Source: Thermodesulforhabdaceae bacterium
Lineage (GTDB): Bacteria; Desulfobacterota; Syntrophobacteria; Syntrophobacterales; Thermodesulforhabdaceae
Length of the DNA: 64,000 nt
Assembly: GCA_037482015.1 (NCBI GenBank)
Contig: JBBFKT010000005.1
Span: 107,308-171,307 of the forward strand
Reading direction: 5' to 3'
The notes under the pieces were generated by a model. That model saw only the letters and a list, made by a program, of their open reading frames with translations. It made no database searches and was not told where the DNA came from. A program made the translations under genes and the position numbers. Below, piece after piece: positions 55,656 to 64,000 of the stretch (position 1 is its first letter; every line of letters starts with the position of its first letter).

Positions 55656-56765
55656 TTAAGATGTGGCGGCTTTCGGGGATATTCTTTCTCGCTTCCATTC
55701 TTCCATAGCCGGAATGACATCGTCGTGCCATTTGCTTTCAAAACGAACTGTGAGGAATTCTCGATAGAGAGATTCGACGGTGTGTCGGATTTCTTCTATA
55801 AAAAACATACGTTCCAGGAATCGTCCTTCTGGATCTTCGTCTCTGGAACGGGATGGCTGGGATGGAGTTTTAACATTTTTCATAGTCCAGAGAGAAACAT
55901 CCAGAGTGAAATAATACTCATCGTCGCCTTTTTGAAGGATCCATTGAGCCTCTTCCAGCATTTTGCCTTCCAGAAGGGCTGTGTGAGCTTCCTTCAGGTT
56001 GTGGCTTTGAGTTGTGCATATAATGCGTTCACGCCCGTCATCCGGGCGGCTCAAAACTATCCTGTCCCCCAGGTATATATTGGAACCGCGCTCTGCCGTA
56101 TCGGTCTTGAACCACAACCAGGTGAGAAACTCATAGCCGAGAAATCGTCCCTCTTCAAAGGCTCGATGAGAAGATGGAGAGATTAACTGTGATAACTTGT
56201 CCTTCAAGCTGTTCGGCAATTCTTCCATGTGAAGTGCTAGCTGGAGATGATAGAGAGGGACCGGGTGGAGCCGAAAGACACGTTCAAAATGTTCAAGGAA
56301 GGCTTCTATAAACTTGCTACTTGTCGTGCCGAGAATAAGACGTTTAGTAGCCGTATCCCACACCACTTCAAAGCCTGAAGGGCAGGGGAGAGCCGCCTTT
56401 ATGAGTTCCTCCTCGACGGCTTCTTTGAGAGCGGTGCGGACCTTTTTTGAAGGAAGGTGTCCCTTTTCTTTTTTATAAGCAAGCAGGGCTTCTTGAAGCC
56501 GCTGTTTGATAATCATGGGAGGGACTTTTTTCTGATCGAGGCGAAATTGAAAAGCAAGGTAATTTGCCTTTTGGTAACCGTCAGAAAAGGATGTATCGAA
56601 AAGATCTTCCCATGAGACGAAACCTGATGAAGAAATGTTTTCGGGAGTGCAGGGTGTAAAGGTTCCCTTTGAGATATGTTCTGCCACAAATCCCCAGAAA
56701 TCTTCCGTAACAGGATCGGGAACGAAAAAGAATGTAAGCTGCATCGAACCGGATTTAATGCTCAT
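55656..56765 (-). CDS. RdgC-like protein
   Basis: 369 aa, soluble. The central part (KKVPPMIIKQRLQEALLAYK, KEKGHLPSKKVRTALKEAVE, EELIKAALPCPSGFEVVWD and SSKFIEAFLEHFERVF) resembles RdgC, a ring-shaped DNA-binding protein linked to recombination. The rest, with FLGYEFLTWLWFKTD and the Arg-rich SRSRDEDPEGRFLERMFF, is distinctive and not characteristic of enterobacterial RdgC. Deltaproteobacterial RdgC-like proteins with such a tail exist as far as I recall. Family assignment moderate. Confidence 0.55.
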   Translation of the reverse strand: MSIKSGSMQLTFFFVPDPVTEDFWGFVAEHISKGTFTPCTPENISSSGFVSWEDLFDTSFSDGYQKANYLAFQFRLDQKKVPPMIIKQRLQEALLAYKKEKGHLPSKKVRTALKEAVEEELIKAALPCPSGFEVVWDTATKRLILGTTSSKFIEAFLEHFERVFRLHPVPLYHLQLALHMEELPNSLKDKLSQLISPSSHRAFEEGRFLGYEFLTWLWFKTDTAERGSNIYLGDRIVLSRPDDGRERIICTTQSHNLKEAHTALLEGKMLEEAQWILQKGDDEYYFTLDVSLWTMKNVKTPSQPSRSRDEDPEGRFLERMFFIEEIRHTVESLYREFLTVRFESKWHDDVIPAMEEWKRERISPKAATS

Positions 56766-56875
56766 TGATCCCTCGCTTTAGCTGATTTTAAAAAGTTAAC
56801 CCAGGATCTGGTTGTGAATTTTGCGCAGGGGACGATTTAGCCAAATCACCCCTGTGCGCTTAAATAGTTTTTTGT

Positions 56876-57019
56876 TTACTTCTGGGCTTGCTTTTTCTGG
56901 GCTTTCAATTGTTCGATTTGTTCGCGAAGAGCCTTAGCCCGTGCTTTAAGGCGCTTTTCACGTCTTTTTCTTCGCCGTTCGATTTCCCGCCTTCTTTCTA
57001 GTTTTTTATGTTTTGCCAT
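56876..57019 (-). CDS. small basic Arg/Lys-rich protein
   Basis: 47 aa: MAKHKKLERRREIERRRKRR then EKRLKARAKALREQIEQLKA, nearly all charged and helical. GGGAGGA lies six bases before ATG 57019; the upstream ATG at 57091 is less likely. Pattern suggests nucleic-acid or ribosome binding; no family assigned. On the same strand as, and upstream of, the RdgC-like gene. Confidence 0.5.
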   Translation of the reverse strand: MAKHKKLERRREIERRRKRREKRLKARAKALREQIEQLKAQKKQAQK

Positions 57020-57191
57020 ACTCAATCCTCCCTTGTAGGTTGCTTTTATTGCTTTTGCTGTTTTTTTATGAATTTTAGGGCGTAAACCCACAACATCCCC
57101 ACTGCAGAACCGTAGCTGCTTGCCTCACTATTAAGCCCAGCCGTGGCAGGCGCACTTTACCGAAATAAAGCGAGATCGTCAATGATGAGGG

Positions 57192-57253
57192 GAGGGTGTT
57201 TTGAAAACTCTTCTTTATTTAGACAGGTAGGTGCATGCTATGCCCCTACCTGT
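57192..57253. mobile_element. truncated MITE copy
   Basis: Left end GAGGGTGTTTTGAAAACTC and, after 12 bases, a palindrome with 9-bp arms ACAGGTAGG/CCTACCTGT (57223-57253). No matching right end was found before the methyltransferase gene. Solo, eroded element. Confidence 0.55.
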
Positions 57254-57290
57254 TTATGATGGGTATTTTTTAAAGCCCTAAATTGATTCT

Positions 57291-58031
57291 TTATTTTCTA
57301 GCTACCCCTAGTCTATTTCCAAAAACTGTATATTTAATTCCTTTTTCTTTGCAGAATTTTGTAAACGCTAGGGTCCAATATTCGTTGACATCGTCTGCTA
57401 ATATCAAACCTCCTTTTTTCACATATGGAAAAACCGTAGAAAGTTCAAACATCACATGCTCGTCTGTGTGAAGGCTGTCGTGTAAAAACATATCTATGGC
57501 TCCAATCTTATTCAACAATTCAGGTAGAAGCTCTTTGCTATCTCCAAATTGTAAATGCCACCTATTTCTTAAATATGAAGGGACAAGCCATCCAACTTGG
57601 TATCCGGGTGGTATGTGGATATGATATGCTTTACCAATTTTTAGATAAATCTCTAAGTCTGCTCCTGGTAAGTCTATAGATAACAATCGTCCCTTTTTAT
57701 TAGCATTGAGGGCGAGCAAAACTAAAGCGCTGGTACCCCCAGGTCCAACGCCTGTTTCGATAACAACTTCAGGTTTTAATAATCTTACAAGTGTATATAA
57801 AATATGTCCATGGTACTCGAACATCCAACCCCCTAATCGAGGATCTGGGAAATCTTTTCTCGCTTTTTCTATGCTTTCGTTAATCTGTTTATAAAATTCT
57901 TCATTAAGCTTTAATTCAAAAAGATACTTCGTTAATATAACTGGATTCAATCTTAATTTCATAGAACCTAGTATAAAATCTTGAACAAAAGATTTAGTGG
58001 CTTCAGGATTGATGATCGATTTCAGCAACAT
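57291..58031 (-). CDS. class I SAM-dependent methyltransferase
   Basis: 246 aa. VVIETGVGPGGTSALVLLA is motif I, RLLSIDLPG motif II, IDMFLHDSLHTDEHVMFEL and VKKGGLILADDV later motifs, as in the methyltransferase_24 family found in cell-surface glycan clusters. N-terminal helical part includes LNEEFYKQINESIEKARKDF. It is at the 3' end of the polysaccharide cluster. Substrate unknown. Confidence 0.75.
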   Translation of the reverse strand: MLLKSIINPEATKSFVQDFILGSMKLRLNPVILTKYLFELKLNEEFYKQINESIEKARKDFPDPRLGGWMFEYHGHILYTLVRLLKPEVVIETGVGPGGTSALVLLALNANKKGRLLSIDLPGADLEIYLKIGKAYHIHIPPGYQVGWLVPSYLRNRWHLQFGDSKELLPELLNKIGAIDMFLHDSLHTDEHVMFELSTVFPYVKKGGLILADDVNEYWTLAFTKFCKEKGIKYTVFGNRLGVARK

Positions 58032-58188
58032 TTTCGTTTAACTTCTCCTATTGTTTAGCGAAATTATTATAGCTTCTATAAGTAATTCATTCTGATTTCT
58101 AAACTATATATTTTATGGTAAAATTTGTAGAATTGACTTGTATATTTACCTGTATTGCAGAATCATAACATAACCTAGTTTTGCTGGG

Positions 58189-59595
58189 CTAACCTCTAAG
58201 GTTTGTTGTTACCACTTTGTATATTTCAATGGTTTCTTCAGCATATTTGTCCATGTCGAATGACCAGTTGGTTGCTTCCATGAATCTGGGAATTTCCTGT
58301 GGATTTTCGATGAAATATTTCATGTATCTTGCGAGTTCTTCCACGTTCCCAGGTTCAAACAGGAATCCATTTACTCCATGTTCCACCGCCTCGGCAATGC
58401 CTCCAATACGGCTTGCAATAATTGGAGTTTTCGAGAGTCTTAGCTCGTTTACTACGATGGGTGCGCAATCTTCCCATATTGAAGGTACTATGGCAATATC
58501 TATAGAAGAAAGCACTTTTTGAATGTCGGTTGGACTGTATCTTCCCTTAAATTCAACATTGGTGCCGGAAGTGCTTTCTTTCAACTGTGATGTGTAAGTT
58601 TCATCTCCTCCGCCGAAAATAAACACAGTGAAGCTATCCTGGTATTTCTTTAGTATTTTTGCGGCTTCAATGATTAAATGAACTCCCTTTGTTCTTAATA
58701 TGCTTCCCAGGTATCCAAAGACTATTTTGTTAGGTTTTGGATGGAATTGAGGGTTTTTAGGTTTTATACGTAAGAAATTTATGCTGATAGGATGCATTAC
58801 TTTTGAATTTTTATCTGTCACATCATATTTGTTGTAGATTTTTTTAACCCTTTCACTTGGGAATATTATTGCTTGAGCCATGTTCAGTTCATTTACAAAA
58901 AACCGGCGTCTCTCGAGAAACAGGGAAGCTGGTAGTGTTTTAAGTTTAACGGTATTAAGTAATGGATAATGCCATTTATTCAACAGGCTGACCATTTTAA
59001 TAGCAAGAGGGTCGAGAAATCTTCCGAAAGTTGTATTTCTGAAGTAGCCTCCATAAAATCCATAAATGTATCCAAATCTGTGATTGGTTGTAATAATTAT
59101 ACATGAACGACATTTTTCTCCATCTTGAAAATTGTCACAGACTTTTTGATTTATATCCATCATATCTCTTTGATTGCATAGATACCAGTAGTTGTGAACG
59201 CCAACTACAATAGGAATTCGCTTAAGTCTTGCTATAGTAAGAAGAGATCCGGTAAGAGATTCGAGTTCGTGGAAATGTATGACATCGGGTCTTTCAGTTT
59301 CAAGCACTTTTATAAATAGTTTTTCAATAGGCTCGCACTGAATATGAAAAGGTGTGGATTCGTATGAACCCACAACGTTTGGTGAGTTAACCACTTCGTA
59401 TATTCTGGTGTAGGATTTTTGCCATCTTTTTATATATACCGATTTGGTCAGAGGGTTGTATCTTCCACCACAAAAATAAGCATTGTCGCATCCATGTTTA
59501 TGAAGATATTCCATCAATGTTTCTACATGTATGATGGATCCACCTGCTTTTCTATATTCTATAGTCCACCAGCCTGTGTGAAGAACCTTTAACAT
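58189..59595 (-). CDS. family 4 glycosyltransferase
   Basis: 468 aa, GT-B fold. LHTGWWTIEYRKAGGSIIHV at the start, PDVIHFHELESLTGSLL, KIVFGYLGSILRTKGVHLI and SIDIAIVPSIWEDCAPIVVN, then GGIAEAVEHGVNGFLFEPG give the E-x7-E donor site. A GT4 retaining enzyme. A Cys cluster (CNQRDMMD...CDNFQDGEKCRSC) near residue 150 is typical of some surface-glycan GT4s. Part of the minus-strand polysaccharide cluster, 16 bp after the GT2 gene. Confidence 0.85.
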   Translation of the reverse strand: MLKVLHTGWWTIEYRKAGGSIIHVETLMEYLHKHGCDNAYFCGGRYNPLTKSVYIKRWQKSYTRIYEVVNSPNVVGSYESTPFHIQCEPIEKLFIKVLETERPDVIHFHELESLTGSLLTIARLKRIPIVVGVHNYWYLCNQRDMMDINQKVCDNFQDGEKCRSCIIITTNHRFGYIYGFYGGYFRNTTFGRFLDPLAIKMVSLLNKWHYPLLNTVKLKTLPASLFLERRRFFVNELNMAQAIIFPSERVKKIYNKYDVTDKNSKVMHPISINFLRIKPKNPQFHPKPNKIVFGYLGSILRTKGVHLIIEAAKILKKYQDSFTVFIFGGGDETYTSQLKESTSGTNVEFKGRYSPTDIQKVLSSIDIAIVPSIWEDCAPIVVNELRLSKTPIIASRIGGIAEAVEHGVNGFLFEPGNVEELARYMKYFIENPQEIPRFMEATNWSFDMDKYAEETIEIYKVVTTNLRG

Positions 59596-59611
59596 GTTGC
59601 TATTCCTTTGT

Positions 59612-60541
59612 TTAATTTCCTGGCATTATTTTGTCATTTCTACCAAGTTTTCCCGTAAAGCCATGCCATATGCCTTTCAAGTAGAAATGTAGGGTATTCA
59701 ATTTTCCACCCCTTGCTTTCCAAATAAGAAGAAAATAAACGATTCTTCCAATAGTGTCTAACCATTTCCCGCGTCTAGAAAGCAAGTGAACATGGTTTCT
59801 AAGTCCGTAGTACTGCTTCCAATCCGGAGCGTCTATCAAAACAATATTTTTCTTCCAAAGAAAATTAGTAATGATCTTCTTCTGAACAGGATGAAATATA
59901 ATGCTTTCTCGAACATACATAACCTTGTATCCGTTTTCCCACATGCGATGAATATACTCCACATCATCGCCCCAAATGAAATAGTCCTCTCTTGGAAAAC
60001 CAATAGCATAAACAATGGATTTAGGGATAAACATCCCTATAAGTGGAGCAAAAGGTGCTTCCAGAACACAGTTGGTAGGAATATCAGAAAGAAATACAAA
60101 AGTCTTAATTTTGTTTTTGATCCTGATTCCCACTCCCCAGGACAACTCCTGTTTATTTTTATCTGTTGGCAAGGAAACAAGGCATAATCGGAGGGCTGCT
60201 CTTTTTATAAGTTCAGACAAAGCGTTTTTAGTTGGTTCAGCGTCGTCATCCATTAGCCAGAAATAGTCCACATCCATTTCCATCCCTTTTTTTAACCCCG
60301 CAGCAAATCCACCAGCGCCTCCCATGTTTTCCTCAAGCCTGACATAAATAATTTTTCCCTGTTCTATTTCCTGAGAAAATAGAGATTCAATATGTTCTTT
60401 CGTTCCGTCAGTGGATGCATTATCAACCACAATAATGTTCTTTGGAGATACTGTGCCGCTTAATATGGATTTTATACATTTCGTAAGAAGTTCTTTTCGG
60501 TTATATGTGGGAACTACCGCACAGACTCGATAGTCTATCAA
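59612..60541 (-). CDS. family 2 glycosyltransferase
   Basis: 309 aa. VCAVVPTYNRKELLTKCIKS (NTP-sugar binding), NIIVVDNASTDGTKEHIE, GGAGGFAAGLKKGMEMDVDY and FWLMDDDAEPT (DxD), then YFIWGDDVEYIHRMWENGYK. GlfT2/rhamnosyltransferase-like GT-A enzyme. The neighbour at 60563 is a close paralogue, with long stretches identical in sequence. Confidence 0.88.
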   Translation of the reverse strand: MIDYRVCAVVPTYNRKELLTKCIKSILSGTVSPKNIIVVDNASTDGTKEHIESLFSQEIEQGKIIYVRLEENMGGAGGFAAGLKKGMEMDVDYFWLMDDDAEPTKNALSELIKRAALRLCLVSLPTDKNKQELSWGVGIRIKNKIKTFVFLSDIPTNCVLEAPFAPLIGMFIPKSIVYAIGFPREDYFIWGDDVEYIHRMWENGYKVMYVRESIIFHPVQKKIITNFLWKKNIVLIDAPDWKQYYGLRNHVHLLSRRGKWLDTIGRIVYFLLIWKARGGKLNTLHFYLKGIWHGFTGKLGRNDKIMPGN

Positions 60542-60562
60542 TTTTGCCGTCTCCTTGCTTAT

Positions 60563-61501
60563 TTAATTTCCTGGCATTATTTTATCATTCCTTCCAAGTT
60601 TTCCCGTAAGTCCGTGCCAAAGTCCTTTCAAATAGAAATGAAGGGTGTTCAATTTTGCTCCTCGTTCTTTCCAGACTAGAAAAAAACGAACAATGGTTCC
60701 GATTGTGTTTATCCATTCCTTACGTCTTGAGACACAATGAATCCAGTTCCTAAGTCCATAATACTGTTTCCAATCAGGAGCATCTACTAAAACAATGTTT
60801 TTCCTCCACAGAAAATCAACGACAATCTTTTTTGGAATAGGATGGAACATAGTGCTCTCGCGGACATATATAGCCTTAAATCCATTTTCTCATATGCGAT
60901 AAAAATATTCTATATCATCACACCAAATAAAATAGTCTGTTCTTGGGAAGCCGATCGTTTTAACAACTTTTTTAGGAATTAAAATTCCTATAAATGGTGC
61001 GGCGGGGGCTTCCAGGACGCAGTTGGTAGGGATATCAGTAATAAGTTGATGGAAGATTCTAAACTCATTGTTAATCCTGATTCCTAACGGAAACAGTTCC
61101 CCTTTATTTCTATCTGTTGTTATCAAAGGAACAAGACATGTTTCCGGATCTGCTCTTTTTATAAGTTCCAGTAGCGCATCTTCAGTTGGTTCCGAATCGT
61201 CGTCCATCAACCAAAAATAGTCCACATCCATTTCCATGCCTTTTTTTAACCCCGCAGCAAATCCACCAGCGCCTCCCATGTTTTCCTCAAGCCTGACATA
61301 AACAATCCTTCCCTGTTCTATCTCCTGAGAAAATAGGGATTCTATATGTTCCTTTGTGCCGTCGGTGGAAGCGTTGTCAACCACAATGATGGTTTTAGGG
61401 GATACTGTGCCGTTTAGTATGGATTTCAGGCAGTTCGTAAGAAGTTCTTTTCGGTTATATGTAGGGACTACCGCACAGATTCGATCGTCTATCATAATCA
61501 A
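60563..61501 (-). pseudogene. GT2 glycosyltransferase paralogue interrupted by a nonsense codon
   Basis: The two open segments 60890-61501 and 60563-60850 belong to one 312-codon frame. A TGA at 60890-60892 lies where the paralogue has Trp (IEYFYRI-stop-ENGFKAIYVRE versus VEYIHRM-W-ENGYKVMYVRE). One base change (TGG to TGA) explains it. This is a premature stop, not selenocysteine, because the aligned residue is Trp. N-terminal part keeps ICAVVPTYNRKELLTNCLKS and the DDDSEPT metal site. Could also be a sequencing error. Confidence 0.8.
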
Positions 61502-62231
61502 ACCCCTTTATTTCTTGTTCTTTTACTATCTTACCGCGGTCTATATAAGCAATGCGGTGTGCTAGTTGTTCGAGCAAAAACTTATCGTGAGAAACTAGTA
61601 TAATTGTCTTTCCCTGTTGAAGAAGGTCATGAAGAGCATCAATACATTTCTTTCGAAATGATTCGTCCCCAACGGAAAGAATTTCGTCAACGAGCAGTAT
61701 ATCTGCTCCGCTGTGGACAGCTACCGCCATACCGAGTTTTAGATGCATACCAGAGGAGTATTTCTTTACAGGGGTGTCAATGAACTGCCCTAGCTCGGAA
61801 AAGGCAATAATGTCGTCGAGTTTATTTTTGATTTCTTTGATGCTCATTCCGATAATCGTGCCGTTTACAAAGATATTTTCTCGCCCGGTAAGATCGGGAT
61901 GAAAGCCTGCTCCAACTTCGATAAGTGGAGCCACCTTGCCGAATATTTCGATAGATCCCCTGGTGGGATAGGTGACCGATGCGATCAGTTTAAGTATAGT
62001 GGATTTACCGACTCCATTTGGTCCGTAAAGCCCTACGCATTCACCCTTTTCAACTTCCAGGGTTATGCCCTGAAGAGCCCAGAATTCATCTTTTTTAAGA
62101 GCGTTTTCATTTCTCCGGAAGAAGTGCATGATGTCTTCTCGCAAAGAACGGTGAAACACTTCCCGGAGTGAGTATTTTTTCCACACATCCCGAAGCACCA
62201 GAGCAAGTGATTTGTTAAATGACATCGGCAA
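61455..62231 (-). CDS. ABC exporter ATPase for surface polysaccharide (Wzt/TagH type)
   Basis: 258 aa. Walker A GLYGPNGVGKSTILKL, signature KYSSGMHLKLGMAVAV, Walker B ILLVDEILSVGDESFRKKC and switch His in LVSHDKFLLEQL. The LSVGDESFRKKC form is typical of O-antigen/teichoic-acid exporters. No C-terminal carbohydrate-binding extension as in many Wzt. It overlaps the permease by 17 bp and the interrupted GT2 by 47 bp. Confidence 0.88.
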   Translation of the reverse strand: MPMSFNKSLALVLRDVWKKYSLREVFHRSLREDIMHFFRRNENALKKDEFWALQGITLEVEKGECVGLYGPNGVGKSTILKLIASVTYPTRGSIEIFGKVAPLIEVGAGFHPDLTGRENIFVNGTIIGMSIKEIKNKLDDIIAFSELGQFIDTPVKKYSSGMHLKLGMAVAVHSGADILLVDEILSVGDESFRKKCIDALHDLLQQGKTIILVSHDKFLLEQLAHRIAYIDRGKIVKEQEIKGFDYDRRSNLCGSPYI

Positions 62232-62988
62232 AGGACCTCTCTATGTGTGTAAAGAAACGATGAACTATAGTAGCCCAGCAGAAAATAATGAAACTTACCA
62301 TCAGAAACTGCCACCAGACCACATCTCGCCCCTCTACAAGACACCGCCTCATGTTCTCTATTATGAAAGTAAGGGGGTTCAGGAAAAGAAGCAGTTTGAG
62401 CTTTATGTTCACCTTGTCAATTGAATACATAACCGGTGATGCGAAAAACCATAGTTGAACAAGAAATCCGGTAGCGGCTTTAACATCGCGGTAATAAACA
62501 TTAAGTCCGGCGAGAAAAATTGATACTGAGGATGTGAAAATAACCAGAATAGCGAAAAGCGGCAGGAACCAGAGAGCGGTCCATGTTATGGGAATGCGGT
62601 AAAAGATTAAAAGTCCTGCAAGACATATGGATGCTATGAAAAAATCCGCAAGTGCTACAACAAGATAAGAGAGAGGAAGAATTTCTCTTGGGAAATAAAT
62701 CTTTGTTATGAGTCCGTAGTGGTTTGTAAGGCTTGGGATGGCGTGGTTGAGAGAAGAAGCGAAGAATGTCCATGGAAGAGCCCCCGCGTAAAAGAAAACA
62801 GGATAGGGTATGTCGGAAATGCGCATGTTCAGTATCAGTGAAAATACGAAGGTAAAGAGTATCATCATGCTTAAGGGTTGAAAGACCGCCCACAGAATTC
62901 CAATAACGGACTGCCTGTATCTTATAACAAATTCTCTCCATGCGAAAACCATCAGGAGGTCTCTATATTGCCAAATCCTCTTTATCAT
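62215..62988 (-). CDS. ABC-2 polysaccharide exporter permease (Wzm/TagG type)
   Basis: 257 aa with about six TM segments. MIKRIWQYRDLLMVFAWREF, IGILWAVFQPLSMMILFTFV, FYAGALPWTFFASSLNHA and IYFPREILPLSYLVVALADF are characteristic of O-antigen/teichoic-acid exporter permeases. First gene of the minus-strand cluster that also includes the ATPase, two GT2 genes, GT4 and methyltransferase. Together they make and export a lipid-linked glycan. Confidence 0.9.
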   Translation of the reverse strand: MIKRIWQYRDLLMVFAWREFVIRYRQSVIGILWAVFQPLSMMILFTFVFSLILNMRISDIPYPVFFYAGALPWTFFASSLNHAIPSLTNHYGLITKIYFPREILPLSYLVVALADFFIASICLAGLLIFYRIPITWTALWFLPLFAILVIFTSSVSIFLAGLNVYYRDVKAATGFLVQLWFFASPVMYSIDKVNIKLKLLLFLNPLTFIIENMRRCLVEGRDVVWWQFLMVSFIIFCWATIVHRFFTHIERSFADVI

Positions 62989-63131
62989 AGTGCAACTCGC
63001 ATCCTTACGCCCAGATTTAACTCGACCTAAAAAGGTTTTGTGCTAGGTGGAACTGGAAGTCAAAGTCATTTTTCCTGTTTCTCTGCTGAACCATCAGCAA
63101 GCGTTCTAGCTATTGTTTATGCCTTTAGCGT

Positions 63132-63437
63132 TCAATAAAAAATCTTCAACACCACCATAAGGGCTGCAATAGTGCTGAACCCAACAGCCATGAAGGTGGT
63201 TAGCATAGTAAAACGGGAATTGATGTCTTCAAAGCGTTTGTTTATGTCTTCAAAGCGCCTGTTAAAATCCTCAAAGCGTTTATTCATTATCTCCAGGATC
63301 ATCTTCTGTCCTTCTTCAAGCCTGGTTAAGCGTTCGAGGATATCGAAATATTTGGCTCTGTCTATACCAAGCTCTTCCTGAAGAATTTCCATCACGATTT
63401 TTCTTATTTCTTCTCGACTTATTTCCAAAGTTGCCAT
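63132..63437 (-). CDS. coiled-coil membrane protein, short-repeat copy
   Basis: 101 aa. MATLEISREEIRKIVMEILQ, then LTRLEEGQKMILEIMNKRFE, three heptads of type RFED-[IF]-N-[KR], and a C-terminal TM segment (MAVGFSTIAALMVVLKIFY). A heptad-coil anchored in the membrane by its tail, resembling DUF1640/t-SNARE-like small proteins. ATG 63437 has AGAGGGA nine bases upstream. Nearly identical to the gene at 63482 apart from the number of heptads. Confidence 0.7.
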   Translation of the reverse strand: MATLEISREEIRKIVMEILQEELGIDRAKYFDILERLTRLEEGQKMILEIMNKRFEDFNRRFEDINKRFEDINSRFTMLTTFMAVGFSTIAALMVVLKIFY

Positions 63438-63481
63438 CTTAAAGTTCCCTCTTGGAATGGTTGTGACGACCAATTAAAAAC

Positions 63482-63829
63482 TCAATAAAAAATCTTCAGC
63501 ACCACCATAAGGGCTGCAATAGTGCTGAACCCAACAGCCATGAAGGTGGTCAGCATAGTAAATCGAGAGTTTATGTCTTCAAAGCGTTTATTTATATCTT
63601 CGAACCGCTTATTTATATCTTCGAACCGCCTGTTAAAATCTTCAAATCGCCTATTGATGTCCTCGAAGCGTTTATTCATCATTTCAATTATCATTTTTTG
63701 GCCTTCTTCCAGTCTAGTTAAGCGCTCGAGGATATCGAAATATTTGGCTCTATCTACGCCAAGTTCTTCCTGAAGGATTTCCATCACGATTTTTCTTATT
63801 TCTTCTCGACTTATTTCCACCGTTGCCAT
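63482..63829 (-). CDS. coiled-coil membrane protein, long-repeat copy
   Basis: 115 aa. Same architecture as the gene at 63132 (identical TM tail, and MATVEISREEIRKIVMEILQ at the N-terminus), but with five RFED-type heptads instead of three. The extra two are 21-bp units at DNA level. The same AGAGGGA precedes the ATG at 63829. Function unknown; coiled-coil length may set spacing of some partner. Confidence 0.7.
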   Translation of the reverse strand: MATVEISREEIRKIVMEILQEELGVDRAKYFDILERLTRLEEGQKMIIEMMNKRFEDINRRFEDFNRRFEDINKRFEDINKRFEDINSRFTMLTTFMAVGFSTIAALMVVLKIFY

Positions 63830-63837
63830 CTTAAAGT

Positions 63838-63884
63838 CCCTCTTGGAATGGTTGCGACGACCAATTAAAAACTCAATAAAAAAT
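63838..63884. repeat. third, truncated copy of the tandem coiled-coil unit
   Basis: Bases around 63846-63884 repeat 63453-63492 almost exactly (GGAATGGTTG-x-GACGACCAA, ending TCAATAAAAAATCTT). The repeat breaks off at 63885, so a third unit begins here but was cut short. Confidence 0.6.
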
Positions 63885-63896
63885 CTTGGCTCATGT

Positions 63897-64000
63897 TCAA
63901 AAGTAGTGCAACCTAGCTAACTGAGAGATAAAAGCAGGGGAGATTCGTTTCAAGTTGATCCGAAACTCACACATCGCCACATAACCGGCCAGGTACTTTT
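63897..64000 (-). pseudogene. possible transposase C-terminus, cut by the window edge
   Basis: The minus-strand frame entering from 64000 reads YLAGYVAMCEFRINLKRISP, then AFISQLARLHYF and a stop. The Y-L-x-x-Y-V...FR-x-N pattern resembles the end of IS1595/ISXO2-type transposases. Only 34 codons are visible, so identity is tentative. It starts 12 bp after the broken third repeat unit. Confidence 0.3.

Noticed and set aside
60890..60892. UGA in the GT2 gene as a fourth selenocysteine codon
   Set aside because: The aligned residue in the adjacent paralogue is Trp, GT2 enzymes have no redox Cys there, and TGG to TGA is a one-base change.

Overview
The window looks like part of a chromosome of a sulfate-reducing deltaproteobacterium (Desulfobacterota, perhaps close to the Syntrophobacterales or Thermodesulforhabdus). 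That placement is inference. It rests on a complete dsrMKJOP membrane complex, a large Hdr/MvhD-type electron-bifurcation cluster, use of selenocysteine, and many intergenic GTAGGGGC...GCCCCTAC palindromes. No rRNA or other taxonomic marker is present.

Region by region: 1-1680 holds the end of cheA and a long cheZ-like gene. 1801-10255 is housekeeping: nagZ, a two-domain eukaryote-type phosphofructokinase, a molybdopterin-domain protein, ilvE, a flagellar rod/hook gene, a Cys-rich small protein and hisS. 10425-17586 on the minus strand is a TrpB2-type gene and an operon for an RsbRD-N-domain protein followed by DsrM, K, J, O and P. 17708-18610 has a His-rich small gene and a MITE. 18611-27841 on the plus strand is the most interesting region. 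It is a duplicated Hdr module: fused HdrA, MvhD(Sec), HdrCB-like, HdrA-N(Sec), HdrA-C, MvhD(Sec) and an FrhB-like ferredoxin. All three Sec codons are in-frame UGAs, each followed by a SECIS-like hairpin.

27845-35244 on the minus strand carries an ECF sigma/anti-sigma/DUF3106 operon, a secreted Tyr/Cys-rich protein, a Thi4-type thiazole synthase, moeA, sucCD and an HDAC-like hydrolase. 35245-42133 looks like a decayed genomic island ending at the 3' end of a tRNA-Arg. It holds a complete IS with 18-bp inverted repeats, a tyrosine-recombinase relic with a (CT)13 tract, a chemoreceptor, an HD-GYP regulator, an internally deleted tnpB, a MazEF-like toxin-antitoxin pair and a methyltransferase fragment. 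42371-51828 on the plus strand is a fused hisHF, two oligopeptide-type permeases, the xseA-xseB-ispA-dxs-tlyA cluster and an HU gene. 51907-57019 on the minus strand has tilS, a membrane protein, a Memo-AMMECR1 fusion, an RdgC-like gene and a small basic protein. 57291-62988 on the minus strand is a surface-polysaccharide cluster: methyltransferase, GT4, two GT2 paralogues (one with a nonsense codon) and an ABC exporter. 62989-64000 holds two tandem coiled-coil/TM genes differing in heptad number, a third truncated copy and a possible transposase end.

Functionally, the centre of the window couples cytoplasmic thiol/disulfide and ferredoxin chemistry (Hdr/MvhD/FrhB-like) with a membrane-bound DsrMKJOP complex encoded divergently next to it. 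The TCA enzyme SucCD and the molybdenum cofactor gene moeA fit an anaerobic respiratory lifestyle.
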